A stretch of 64,000 bases of DNA from assembly GCF_000156335.1 (NCBI RefSeq), contig NZ_DS999213.1, positions 3,413,690 through 3,477,689 of the forward strand, given 5' to 3'. Positions 1 through 8,583 of the stretch are shown piece by piece. Positions within the stretch are counted from its first letter, which is position 1, and every line of letters begins with the position of its first letter. Origin of the DNA: Roseobacter sp. GAI101 (lineage in GTDB: Bacteria > Pseudomonadota > Alphaproteobacteria > Rhodobacterales > Rhodobacteraceae). Both the position numbers and the translations under genes were made by a program. Below the pieces are notes generated by a model, which was not told the origin of the DNA, did no database searches, and saw nothing but the letters and a program-made list of their open reading frames with translations.

Positions 1-105
1 GCGGCCCCTTTGCGTTTCCACCCTGTGATGTGACGCAGGGTGCAAGATCGCAGTGGCGCTGGCCGTGGCGCGCAGCTAAGGTCCGCCCGACAGGAGACAT
101 GACAC

Positions 106-1188
106 ATGACAACCGCAATTCGCCCCCAATCCGGCATCATGGACATCGCGCTGTATCAAGGCGGGGCGTCCCACGTGGCAGGGCTTGAAAATGTAATCAA
201 GCTCAGCTCGAACGAGAACCCCCTAGGGCCCTCCGAGGCTGCGATGAAGGCGTTTCGCGACGCCTCATATGATCTGCACCGCTATCCGTCGTCTGACCAC
301 AGGGGCCTGCGCCACGCCATTGCAAGTGTCCACGGACTGGACCCTGACAGGATCATTTGCGGCGCGGGATCGGACGAAATCATTGCGTTTCTGTGTCAGG
401 CATATTCGGGCGAGGGCACCGAGGTGCTGCACACCGAACACGGCTTTGGCATGTACCGCATTTCGGCGCTGGCCAATGGGGCCACCCCGGTCGAAGTCAA
501 GGAAAACGAACGCGTCACCGATGTGGATGCGCTGTTGGCCGGCTGCACCAAAAAGACCCGGCTGGTGTTCATCGCCAACCCCAACAACCCGACAGGAACG
601 ATGATCGGCCTGAGCGAGATCGAGCGTCTGGCAAAGGGTATCCCCAAGCAGGCGATCCTGGTGCTGGACGGGGCCTATGCGGAATATGTCGAAGGGTATG
701 ACGGCGGCGCGGCGCTGGTCGAAGCGCATGACAACATCGTCATGACGCGGACGTTTTCAAAGCTGTACGGTCTTGGCGGCTTGCGCGTCGGTTGGGGCTA
801 TGGCCCGGCGCACATCATCGATGTGCTGAACCGTGTGCGCGGCCCGTTCAACGTGTCTCAGGCAGGGCTAAACGCCGCCGAAGCGGCAATAAAAGACGTG
901 GCTTACGCCGAACATTGCCGGATCGAAAACGCCCGCTGGCGTACCTGGATGGCGGATGCGCTGGCCGAAATCGGCGTGCCGTCGGATGTGTCTTGCGCCA
1001 ACTTCATCCTCGCGCGGTTCAAGTCCAAGGCCGAGGCAGAGGCCTGCGATGACTACCTTCAGACCCAGGGGCTGATCGTGCGGCGTGTCGCGGGCTACAA
1101 GCTGCCTGCCTGCCTGCGCATTACCGTGGGCGATGAAAGCGCGTGCCGCCGTGTCGTGCATGCGATCCGACAATTCAAAGGCGACTGA
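106..1188 (+). CDS. hisC: Histidinol-phosphate aminotransferase
   Basis: This is a PLP-dependent class I/II aminotransferase of 360 residues that converts imidazole-acetol phosphate and glutamate to histidinol phosphate. In Rhodobacteraceae such enzymes can also transaminate aromatic keto acids. The N-terminal [10 protein letters not shown], the PNNPTG stretch and the PLP lysine in [16 protein letters not shown] (Lys219) are all present, and the length is normal. The start is preceded by AGGAG at 92-96, nine bases upstream. It ends 1 nt before the tyrC start, so the pair looks like an aromatic amino-acid operon. The family is certain; the split between histidine and aromatic transamination is inferred. 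Confidence 0.93.
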   Translation: MTTAIRPQSGIMDIALYQGGASHVAGLENVIKLSSNENPLGPSEAAMKAFRDASYDLHRYPSSDHRGLRHAIASVHGLDPDRIICGAGSDEIIAFLCQAYSGEGTEVLHTEHGFGMYRISALANGATPVEVKENERVTDVDALLAGCTKKTRLVFIANPNNPTGTMIGLSEIERLAKGIPKQAILVLDGAYAEYVEGYDGGAALVEAHDNIVMTRTFSKLYGLGGLRVGWGYGPAHIIDVLNRVRGPFNVSQAGLNAAEAAIKDVAYAEHCRIENARWRTWMADALAEIGVPSDVSCANFILARFKSKAEAEACDDYLQTQGLIVRRVAGYKLPACLRITVGDESACRRVVHAIRQFKGD

Positions 1189-1189
1189 T

Positions 1190-2110
1190 ATGCCCGTTAT
1201 CTATGAAAAAGTCGCCCTGATCGGGCTTGGCCTGATCGCGTCTTCGATGTTCTGGAGCATGAAGCGGGCCGGCAACGTCGGGACTGTATCGGGCTTTGCA
1301 CGCAGTGCCGAAACCCGGGATACCGCCCGCGAGATCGGCCTTTGCGACGAGGTCTGCGATTCCATCGCTAAGACGGTCGAAGACGCCGATCTGGTGGTGC
1401 TTTGCGTGCCTGTTGGCGTCATGGGATCGGTCGCGGCCGAAATGGCGGGCTTTCTGAAACCCGGCTGTACCGTCACCGATGTAGGTTCGGTCAAGGCTGA
1501 CGTGATCACCCAAGTCGGCCCGTTGCTGCCCGAAAACGTGCATTTCATTCCCGCGCATCCACTGGCAGGGACAGAACATTCCGGCCCACGCTCCGGCTTT
1601 GCCGAGCTTTTCGACAACCGCTGGTGCCTGCTGGTGCCGGTGCCGGACACCGACGCCGACGCCGTCGCGCGCCTGCGCCGCTTTTGGGAAAGCCTCGGGG
1701 CCAATGTCAAGGAAATGGACGCCGAACATCACGATCTGGTCCTAGCCGTCACCAGCCACGCACCGCATCTGATTGCCTACACGATGGTGGGCGTGGCCGA
1801 TGACCTGCGCCGGGTGACCGATAGCGAAGTGATCAAATATTCAGCGGCGGGTTTTCGCGATTTTACCCGGATTGCGGCCAGTGATCCGACCATGTGGCGC
1901 GATGTTTTCCTGACCAACAAGGACGCGACGCTGGAAATTCTGGGCCGCTTCACAGAAGAGCTTTTTGCCCTGCAACGTGCCATCCGCACCGGCGATGGCG
2001 ACCATCTGCATGCCTACTTTACCCGCACCCGCGCCATCCGTCGCGGCATCATCGAGGCGGGGCAGGATACCGATGCGCCAAACTTTGGGCGCGCGCCCTC
2101 CAAGAAATGA
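1190..2110 (+). CDS. tyrC: Prephenate/arogenate dehydrogenase
   Basis: This enzyme performs the NAD(P)-dependent oxidative decarboxylation in tyrosine synthesis. It has 306 residues and begins MPVIYEKVALIGLGLIASS, with a Rossmann glycine-rich loop at residues 12-17. The family-typical HPLAGTEHSG stretch follows. The reading frame stays open upstream to about 1085, but that part lies inside hisC, and ATG 1190 immediately after the hisC stop is the sensible start. Its stop overlaps the next start (ATGA). Placement directly after hisC fits a shared tyrosine/phenylalanine route. Confidence 0.92.
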   Translation: MPVIYEKVALIGLGLIASSMFWSMKRAGNVGTVSGFARSAETRDTAREIGLCDEVCDSIAKTVEDADLVVLCVPVGVMGSVAAEMAGFLKPGCTVTDVGSVKADVITQVGPLLPENVHFIPAHPLAGTEHSGPRSGFAELFDNRWCLLVPVPDTDADAVARLRRFWESLGANVKEMDAEHHDLVLAVTSHAPHLIAYTMVGVADDLRRVTDSEVIKYSAAGFRDFTRIAASDPTMWRDVFLTNKDATLEILGRFTEELFALQRAIRTGDGDHLHAYFTRTRAIRRGIIEAGQDTDAPNFGRAPSKK

Positions 2111-2868
2111 TCCGCGCCGCGGTGATCTGCATCCTGCTGTCGGGCCCCTTGATGGCAGGGCCTGACAGTTCGTTGCGGCCCGTTGCGCGCCTTGGACCAA
2201 TGATGCTGGACCCGTCGGGCAGTATCACAGCCACCCCGCGCCGCATTGTGGGTATTCAGGGCAACGGACCGGAGGTTTCGTTGCGTCCGTTCCTGCGCAG
2301 CGCAAGTGTCGAATCCGGCGCAACACAGCAACGCCGCCTGCTGGCGAGTGGGGCAGTTTGCGGTGATCTGTCCATTCAGGGCAAGGCAATCGGACGGGTG
2401 AAACCCAAGTATGAGGGCTGTGGCGTAGAGGATGCCGTTCAGGTGCAGTCTGTCGCCGGCGTCAGGCTGAGCCAGGCGGCCGTCATGGATTGTGTCACCG
2501 CCAAATCGCTGAAGAACTGGATTGAAAAATCAGCCAAACCCGCATTTGACCGGTCCGGAGGGCTGAAAGGGCTACGCGTTGCCGCCCACTACGTCTGCCG
2601 AACGCGCAACAACCAACCTGGTGGCAAGATTTCGGAACATGGGCGGGGGCGGGCGATTGACATATCGGGGTTCCAACTGGCCAACGGGGCAGAGGTAACC
2701 GTGCTGAAAGGGTGGCATGCCGCCGCAAACGGCAAGACGCTGCGCCGGATGCACAAAGGGGCCTGTGGTCCGTTTGGCACCGTCCTTGGCCCGAATGCGG
2801 ATCGCTATCATCAGGATCACTTTCATTTCGACACGGCGCGGTATCGCAGCGGATCCTACTGCCGCTAA
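2107..2868 (+). CDS. Extensin-like C-terminal domain protein, secreted
   Basis: The protein has 253 residues with a hydrophobic N-terminal segment (residues 3-16) that looks like a signal peptide. The C-terminal half carries the bacterial extensin-like domain: conserved cysteines around CGVEDAVQV, VMDCVT, HYVCRTRN, then EHGRGRAIDISGF and HFHFD. The His/Asp pattern resembles that of D-alanyl-D-alanine carboxypeptidase-type zinc folds, so a cell-wall role is plausible but unproven. The ATGA overlap with tyrC shows translational coupling. This hisC-tyrC-extensin arrangement is one I associate with Roseobacter relatives. The domain call is strong; function is unknown. Confidence 0.85.
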   Translation: MIRAAVICILLSGPLMAGPDSSLRPVARLGPMMLDPSGSITATPRRIVGIQGNGPEVSLRPFLRSASVESGATQQRRLLASGAVCGDLSIQGKAIGRVKPKYEGCGVEDAVQVQSVAGVRLSQAAVMDCVTAKSLKNWIEKSAKPAFDRSGGLKGLRVAAHYVCRTRNNQPGGKISEHGRGRAIDISGFQLANGAEVTVLKGWHAAANGKTLRRMHKGACGPFGTVLGPNADRYHQDHFHFDTARYRSGSYCR

Positions 2869-2870
2869 AG

Positions 2871-3875
2871 TCAGCGCAAGACTATCCGGGGGGCGCTTCC
2901 CAGCGGAATAAACCCCATCGACATGCGCCCGTCTTGCAGGCTGATGGTCAGATCAAGCCCCGTGGTCTGGCCGCTCATCTGTGCCAAAGCGCCCAGCATC
3001 TGTTCTGCTTGCGGGCGAACATTGCGCGCCAGATATCCCGACGTTTCGGCCATTTCCAACATCGCCGGCCAGTTTTCAGCCTTCAGCGATATGGTGCCCG
3101 TGGCAAGCCCGGCCTCGTCTACGGTTACATTCCCGGTTGCCAACATCTCGACTGCGCCCCAGACGAATTGCGCGCGCTCCAGGTCAATGCTGCGCGGTTG
3201 GGGGCGGCGCTGCTCAAGCGCGCGGCGGTCCCAGACGGTGTCAAACCCCACCGTCATGCTGCCGGTAAATGTGTCGAAGGCGAGGGGCCAGTCGGCGGGC
3301 AGCCCCAGAAAACCGCGTGGCAACGTGCCGGGGGTCAGCCCCGTCGCATCAATCTGGAAATCGTAAATCGGTGCCTCTGCGGTTTGCTGGATCATTGATA
3401 TGGCGATGGTATCCGCACCCAGAAGATCGCCAGCAGCCGTGTCTACTTTCCATTCGCCACCGGTCAATACCATGCTTTCCAAAGGTAAGGTTGTGTCCGG
3501 GCGCAGGCGCAGATCAGCCTGCGCGTCTTGCGCCGTCAGGGTGGCCCGCAGTCCGGGGCTGGCCAGTGTGATGGGGGTGTCCGGCAGGGTGACGGTGACA
3601 TAGCCGGGCCAATACGCCGGGGTGGAGACGTCGAATTGGTCCATGCGGACGGCGGTGCCGGTCTCGGGATCGGCCAAGGCGATGTGGGTCAATCGGGTCT
3701 GCAACCGCAGGGGAAAGCCACTTTCTTCGATGCTGCCGACATCTGCCTGCCAGCCCTCGGCCCGGCGCGCGTCAAACCACGTGGTACCCGCGCTCTTTAG
3801 GCCTGCTGTTGCGATGGCCCACCATCCGCCCCAAAGAAGCGTCAAAACCATGATGACCTTGATCAGCTTGCCCAT
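2871..3875 (-). CDS. DUF2125 domain-containing protein
   Basis: The product is about 334 residues with a single N-terminal hydrophobic segment (MGKLIKVIMVLTLLWGGWW) acting as a signal anchor. The rest is a beta-rich periplasmic body with recurring amphipathic strands, recalling proteins of lipid or envelope trafficking, but no catalytic motif is visible. A TTG at 3884 would add three residues. ATG 3875 is preferred, with AAGGG ten bases upstream. It converges on the extensin-like gene with only 2 nt between stops. Function is unknown. Confidence 0.82.
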   Translation of the reverse strand: MGKLIKVIMVLTLLWGGWWAIATAGLKSAGTTWFDARRAEGWQADVGSIEESGFPLRLQTRLTHIALADPETGTAVRMDQFDVSTPAYWPGYVTVTLPDTPITLASPGLRATLTAQDAQADLRLRPDTTLPLESMVLTGGEWKVDTAAGDLLGADTIAISMIQQTAEAPIYDFQIDATGLTPGTLPRGFLGLPADWPLAFDTFTGSMTVGFDTVWDRRALEQRRPQPRSIDLERAQFVWGAVEMLATGNVTVDEAGLATGTISLKAENWPAMLEMAETSGYLARNVRPQAEQMLGALAQMSGQTTGLDLTISLQDGRMSMGFIPLGSAPRIVLR

Positions 3876-3945
3876 AACGCTCAAACCCTTATTAACACCC
3901 TTGATATAGCCGCTTTAACCAAGCGGGCAATAAAGGACCAGAGTG

Positions 3946-4476
3946 ATGGCGATGTGGGTGTTCGGCTATGGCAGCTTGCTGTGGAAACCGGGATTTGAAG
4001 TGGCGGAAAGCGTGATTGGCCGCTTGCCGGGATATGCGCGATCGTTTTGCATGCGTTCTATCCACCACCGCGGATCGGTCGAACAACCGGGTTTGGTCTT
4101 GGCGCTTGACGCGGTGACGGGCACCGCATGCGACGGGATCGCGCTGCGGGTGGCTCCGGGGACGGAAGGCCAAACGCTGGAGTATCTGCGCGAGCGCGAG
4201 CTGATTTCATCGGCCTATGTGGAAAAAAACCTTGATGTGCAGATGGCCGATGGCCGAACGGTGCAGGCGTTGGTCTATGTGATCGATGCGGAGCACGATC
4301 AGTATTGCGGCGGCCTGCCCCTGGAAGAGCAGGCGCAGATCATCGCAAAAGCCGTCGGCGGTATGGGGCCAAATACTGAATATCTGTTCAATACGGCCAG
4401 CCATCTGGCGCAAATCGGGCTGCATGATGCATCACTTGAGTGGTTGCACGCCCGCGTAAAGGAACTTTGTAGATAA
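3946..4476 (+). CDS. Gamma-glutamylcyclotransferase (ChaC-like)
   Basis: The protein has 176 residues and opens with MAMWVFGYGSLLWKPGF, containing the YGSL substrate-binding loop of the gamma-glutamylcyclotransferase fold. It continues with RSFCMRSIHHRGS and a late region (YCGGLPLEEQAQII, GPNTEYLFNTASHL) typical of ChaC proteins. These enzymes release 5-oxoproline from glutathione in the cytosol. GTG at 3943 precedes ATG 3946; the ATG with AAGGA upstream is chosen. It diverges from the DUF2125 gene across about 70 nt. Confidence 0.9.
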   Translation: MAMWVFGYGSLLWKPGFEVAESVIGRLPGYARSFCMRSIHHRGSVEQPGLVLALDAVTGTACDGIALRVAPGTEGQTLEYLRERELISSAYVEKNLDVQMADGRTVQALVYVIDAEHDQYCGGLPLEEQAQIIAKAVGGMGPNTEYLFNTASHLAQIGLHDASLEWLHARVKELCR

Positions 4477-4550
4477 ATCCTTGGCTTATTCGTTAATATT
4501 TGGTGTAAGCTGCGGTAACAGAAGCACAAAAGTGTCAGGAGCCACGAGGC

Positions 4551-5753
4551 ATGGCGCAGTCAGACAGAGACGCTAAACCACAGTTTTCCCAGCCGGTGCG
4601 GCAGATTACCCTTATGCTGATCGTCCTCGGCCTGACAGGGATGGGCGCGTTTCTGGCGTTGCCAAGCGTGCTGCCGATCTTTGCGGCGAACCCGTATTTG
4701 AACGGCGTGATCATCGCCGTGTTTGTCATCGGTGTCATCGCCTGTTTCTATCAGGTGGTGCAACTGATCGGGTCGGTCCGCTGGATCGAAAACTTTGCCG
4801 CCGATACGCCGGACCCTGATACGGTTGCCCCGCAACTGCTGGCCCCGCTGGCGTCTTTGCTGCGCACACGTGGCGCGCGGATGCAGGTCAACGCAACGTC
4901 GACGCGGTCGATCCTTGATTCCGTTTCCACCCGCATTGACGAGGCCCGTGAAATCACGCGCTACATTGTCAATATGCTGATTTTTCTTGGCCTTTTGGGT
5001 ACGTTCTATGGTCTGGCCACCACTGTTCCCGCGGTCGTCGAAACCATCCGCAGCCTCGCCCCGCAAGAGGGGGACGGCAGCACGGATATGTTTGCACGCC
5101 TGATGACGGGCCTGGAATCCCAGCTGGGCGGGATGGGCGTTGCGTTCGGGTCGTCGCTGCTGGGGCTTGCGGGGTCGCTGGTCGTGGGCTTGCTTGAACT
5201 TTTTGCCGGGCATGGTCAGAACCGGTTTTATCAGGAACTCGAAGATTGGCTAAGCTCGATCACGCGGGTCGGCTTTTCATCGGGCGACGATGGCAGTGCC
5301 GATCAGAACGCGGTTGGCGGGTTGCTGGATCACATGACCGAACAGATGGATACGCTGACGGGGTTAATCGCGGGATCAACGCAAAGCCAGACAGCGCTGA
5401 ATGACCGGCTGAATACGCTGGCCACCGCGGTCGAGGCGATGACGGCAAAAAGCGCGCAGGGTGATGCTTCGAATGACAGTCTGGACCGCATCGCACGTGG
5501 TCAGGAACGGATGATCGCCGTGCTTGAAGGGCAGGAAGCCAGCGACCAGATTGATGCTGAAAGCCGGATGCGCCTAAGGTCGATCGACGTTCAGATGCTG
5601 CGCATTCTCGAAGAAATCTCGGCGGGACGACAAGAGACGATGGCAGAGTTTCGCAAAGACATTTCGCTGTTGGCCAAGGCATTGTCCGCCCCACGCGGCA
5701 CCGAACCGCGCCGCATGCGCAGCCCACATAAACCAGAGCCTGAGGACATCTAG
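4551..5753 (+). CDS. MotA/TolQ/ExbB-like membrane protein
   Basis: The protein has 400 residues with four predicted membrane helices (about 19-44, 49-76, 138-163, 195-219). The third holds FLGLLGTFYGL and the fourth GVAFGSSLLGLAGSLVVG, which match the pore-lining helices of MotA/TolQ/ExbB subunits. Residues 240-400 form a long, charged, probably helical cytoplasmic tail. It is followed after 2 nt by a MotB-like partner, so the two should assemble into an ion-driven stator-like complex. No ExbD/TolR gene is adjacent. The fold is well supported; the physiological role is unknown. Confidence 0.85.
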   Translation: MAQSDRDAKPQFSQPVRQITLMLIVLGLTGMGAFLALPSVLPIFAANPYLNGVIIAVFVIGVIACFYQVVQLIGSVRWIENFAADTPDPDTVAPQLLAPLASLLRTRGARMQVNATSTRSILDSVSTRIDEAREITRYIVNMLIFLGLLGTFYGLATTVPAVVETIRSLAPQEGDGSTDMFARLMTGLESQLGGMGVAFGSSLLGLAGSLVVGLLELFAGHGQNRFYQELEDWLSSITRVGFSSGDDGSADQNAVGGLLDHMTEQMDTLTGLIAGSTQSQTALNDRLNTLATAVEAMTAKSAQGDASNDSLDRIARGQERMIAVLEGQEASDQIDAESRMRLRSIDVQMLRILEEISAGRQETMAEFRKDISLLAKALSAPRGTEPRRMRSPHKPEPEDI

Positions 5754-5755
5754 GC

Positions 5756-7609
5756 ATGGCCCTTTCCCGTCGCTCCGGATCGCGGTTTCAATCCTCAATC
5801 TGGCCTGGGTTTGTGGATGCGATGACCGGGCTTTTGCTTGTGTTGATGTTCGTGTTGACCATTTTCATGGTCTTGCAAGCGGTATTGACCCAGCGGATCA
5901 ACGGCCAGGAGGATGAGCTGAACTCCCTTTCAGGCGAGGTTGCAGCCCTTGCCCAAGCGCTTGGGATGGAACGGCGGAACAGTGCGGATCTTGAAATGCA
6001 GGTCGGCGCGCTGAACACATCCTTGACGGCAGCACGGGATCGGGCCACCGAACAGGCATCGCTGATCGCCGCACTGACGGCGACGCGCGACAGTCAGGCC
6101 GCCGAACTTGAAAATGCACAGACGCAAATCACCAGTTTCGAAGCACAAGTCGCGACACTCTTGTCGCAACGTGATGATGCAAACGCGCAAATTGCTTCGC
6201 TTGTGTCGCAACGCGAGAATGCAGATGCACAAATCGCCGCGCTGTCAGATCAACGTGATGATGCACAGGCACGGGTTGCGACCTTGGAAGATGCCCAAGC
6301 CGCGTTGATCAGTGAACAGGATGCGTTGAATCTGGCCCTGGCCGCAGCACGCTCCGAAACGGATGCGCAAGCCGAAGCCGCCCGTTTGGCAGCTGCCCGT
6401 CGTGAGGCGTTGGACGCATTGGTTGCGGATCTGCGCGCGCGCAACGAAGATACGCAAGCGCAAGTGGCCGCATTGACCACAGCAGCGGAGGAAGCTGAAA
6501 CCGCGCTGTCAGAAGCGGAATCCGCTCGGATCGCCGAAGCCGCCGCCGCCGAATTGCTGCGTAACCGGCTTGAGAATGCGGATGCAGAACTGACGGCGAT
6601 GACCCTGTCGCTTGAGGCGCAACGCAAGGATGCCGAGGATGCGTTAACCTTGTTAGCTGCCGCCCGTGCCGCCGAAAAAGACTTGGACGCCATGCTGGCG
6701 GCCGCCCTCGCTGACGTTGGAAAGCTTGAAACCCAGGTCGCGGATCGCGCGGCATTGCGAGAGCAGCTTGCAGAAGCTCTTGCCGCGAAGGTTGCCGCTG
6801 AGGCACAGGCTCAAGAGCAACTGACCGATGCGCAAAAAGATGCGCAAAAACAGGCCGCATTGCTGGCCGCTGCTCAATCGGCCTTGTCCCAAGAGACCGC
6901 CACGAGTGCGGCAGCGCAGCGCCAGACCGAATTGCTGAACCAGCAGGTCGCGGCCTTGCGCGGGCAATTGGGAGAATTGCAGTCCTTGCTGGATGACGCG
7001 GTCGCGCGCGATGCAGTGAAAGAGGTCCAGTTGCAATCGCTTGGGTCGGACCTGAACACCGCCCTTGCCCGCGTTGCCGCCGAAGAACGCCGCCGCGCAG
7101 AGCTGGAAGCGGCGGAGCGCAAGCGTCTTGAGGCGGAAACCAAGAACCTTGAACAATATCGTTCGGAATTTTTTGGCCGCTTGCGAGATCTGCTGGGTAA
7201 TCAGGCAGGGGTCCGCATTGAAGGGGATCGGTTCGTGTTCTCTTCCGAAGTTCTGTTTCCGCCCGGTGCGGCCCAGCTGTCGACCGATGGGCAACGAGAG
7301 ATCGCAAAGGTGGCTGAAATCCTGCGGAATATCGCCGCAGATATTCCACCTGAAATCGACTGGGTGATCCGGGTGGATGGCCACACGGACAATCAGCCGC
7401 TGTCTGGCTTGGGTGCATTTGCCGACAACTGGGAGCTAAGCCAAGCGCGCGCGCTGTCTGTGGTGAAGTACATGATCAACTTTCTGGGGATCGCACCGGA
7501 CCGTTTGGCCGCCAATGGATTTGGCCAATATCAGCCCGTCGCCGAGGGAGATTCAGAGAGTGCGCGGGCGCAAAACCGTCGGATCGAACTGAAGCTTACG
7601 GAAAAATAA
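5756..7609 (+). CDS. MotB-like protein with long coiled coil and OmpA peptidoglycan-binding domain
   Basis: The protein has 617 residues. A short cytoplasmic N-terminus leads into one membrane helix (about 18-42) that starts WPGFVDAMTGLLLVLMF. Asp21 sits where MotB and TolR carry their proton-binding aspartate. Residues 45-480 are an alanine/glutamine/glutamate-rich coiled coil. Residues 498-617 are an OmpA-like domain with VDGHTDNQPL, NWELSQARA and AQNRRIEL, the usual peptidoglycan-binding residues. The gene lies 2 nt after the MotA-like gene. It is inferred to anchor the complex to the cell wall across the periplasm. Confidence 0.85.
   Translation: MALSRRSGSRFQSSIWPGFVDAMTGLLLVLMFVLTIFMVLQAVLTQRINGQEDELNSLSGEVAALAQALGMERRNSADLEMQVGALNTSLTAARDRATEQASLIAALTATRDSQAAELENAQTQITSFEAQVATLLSQRDDANAQIASLVSQRENADAQIAALSDQRDDAQARVATLEDAQAALISEQDALNLALAAARSETDAQAEAARLAAARREALDALVADLRARNEDTQAQVAALTTAAEEAETALSEAESARIAEAAAAELLRNRLENADAELTAMTLSLEAQRKDAEDALTLLAAARAAEKDLDAMLAAALADVGKLETQVADRAALREQLAEALAAKVAAEAQAQEQLTDAQKDAQKQAALLAAAQSALSQETATSAAAQRQTELLNQQVAALRGQLGELQSLLDDAVARDAVKEVQLQSLGSDLNTALARVAAEERRRAELEAAERKRLEAETKNLEQYRSEFFGRLRDLLGNQAGVRIEGDRFVFSSEVLFPPGAAQLSTDGQREIAKVAEILRNIAADIPPEIDWVIRVDGHTDNQPLSGLGAFADNWELSQARALSVVKYMINFLGIAPDRLAANGFGQYQPVAEGDSESARAQNRRIELKLTEK
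6143..6268 (+). repeat. Three 42-nt units encoding a 14-residue coiled-coil repeat
   Basis: Inside the MotB-like gene, residues 130-171 read as three 14-residue units (AQVATLLSQRDDAN, AQIASLVSQRENAD, AQIAALSDQRDDAQ). Fourteen residues equal two heptads, so duplication lengthens the coiled coil without breaking its register. The DNA units are diverged, so this is an old duplication. Confidence 0.7.
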
Positions 7610-7611
7610 GC

Positions 7612-8583
7612 CTATTCGATTGTTAGTGAAGTCGTCTGGCGGCTGATGATCTGCGTCCCCCGCAGCATCGTGACATCGCCGAGATACTCGCCCGCCGGCC
7701 AAGCCTTGCTGCGGCGTTTCTTGCCGATGGCGCGGAATGCCTGTGCCTGGGATTTCGTCAGCGTTACATCGTTTGCAACGATCATTCCGTCGGGACCGGT
7801 GATGGACAATCTCAGGATGTCGTCAGGTTGGCTGCCAAAAAGATAACCCCAAACGACCAGGGCAGGGGCATCAGGCATCAGGGAATTCATGGCAGCCGTT
7901 CCCGCTTTGATGTCGTCGAATTTGGGGACGGCGTCAGTAAAACCGATTTCAATCAGGCCGCCTGAACGGTAGTCGGGCCTGTCTGTCCATAAATTGCTGT
8001 CGCCGGGCGATGCGCAGCTGGTTTTGCCATCGGGATCGAAGGGGTCGACGACCATGCCGTCTTTGCGCACAGATAAATGGACATGCGGAAAGGCCGCTTT
8101 GCCTGATTGGCCGACAAACCCCAGCTCTTGACCCGCCGACACGTCCTGTCCGGATTTGACAAGGACAGACCCTTGTTTCAGGTGGCAATATTGGGTTTCC
8201 CATCCGTCCCCGTGATCTATGACAACGCCATTGCCGCATTCCTTGCCGTCTACGGTGTCAGCTGCTTCAGTCGAATACCCCGTATCGGCCATGCCATCGC
8301 GGATGCCTTTGATGCGGCCGGGGGCGCTGGCCAACACGCGGATGTCTTTCGCAATTTGTGCACGGTTGCGCAATGCAAAGTCGGTGCCTTTGTGGCCATC
8401 ATAGCTGAGCGTTGAGCAGGTGAAATCAGAGGCGGCAGGCGTTGGGTCACTGTCAACAAATTGCTGAATGTAGCAATCGGTCGTCAGGTCACAGTCTATT
8501 GGGGGGGAAAGCAAAAAGACCTCTGCCAGCGCGGGACTGGCAAAGGGCAGGGCGACGGCAAAAACCGCGCCGGTTAGCTTCAT
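7612..8583 (-). CDS. M23 family metallopeptidase, secreted
   Basis: The protein has 323 residues with a signal peptide ending near ASPALA (residue 20). The LytM/M23 zinc site is complete: His64 and Asp68 in HKGTDF, His134 in QYCHL, and HVHLS (His167, His169). Such enzymes cut peptidoglycan cross-links in the periplasm. The stop is 2 nt from the stop of the convergent MotB-like gene. The ATG overlaps the clpA stop by 4 nt, so it is translated from the clpA transcript. Some M23 proteins are inactive regulators, but here the metal ligands are intact. Confidence 0.88.
   Translation of the reverse strand: MKLTGAVFAVALPFASPALAEVFLLSPPIDCDLTTDCYIQQFVDSDPTPAASDFTCSTLSYDGHKGTDFALRNRAQIAKDIRVLASAPGRIKGIRDGMADTGYSTEAADTVDGKECGNGVVIDHGDGWETQYCHLKQGSVLVKSGQDVSAGQELGFVGQSGKAAFPHVHLSVRKDGMVVDPFDPDGKTSCASPGDSNLWTDRPDYRSGGLIEIGFTDAVPKFDDIKAGTAAMNSLMPDAPALVVWGYLFGSQPDDILRLSITGPDGMIVANDVTLTKSQAQAFRAIGKKRRSKAWPAGEYLGDVTMLRGTQIISRQTTSLTIE

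Noticed and set aside
1..105. End of an upstream gene or a hairpin (CACCCTG with CAGGGTG at 19-42)
   Set aside because: All frames are too short to identify a gene, and the hairpin lacks a T-run, so nothing firm can be said.
4551..7609. The MotA/MotB-like pair as a Zorya defence system
   Set aside because: No helicase or nuclease genes of the Zorya type flank it; neighbours are envelope and housekeeping genes.
8580..8583. A clpS gene expected beside clpA
   Set aside because: Neither side of clpA has a frame resembling ClpS; it must be elsewhere.
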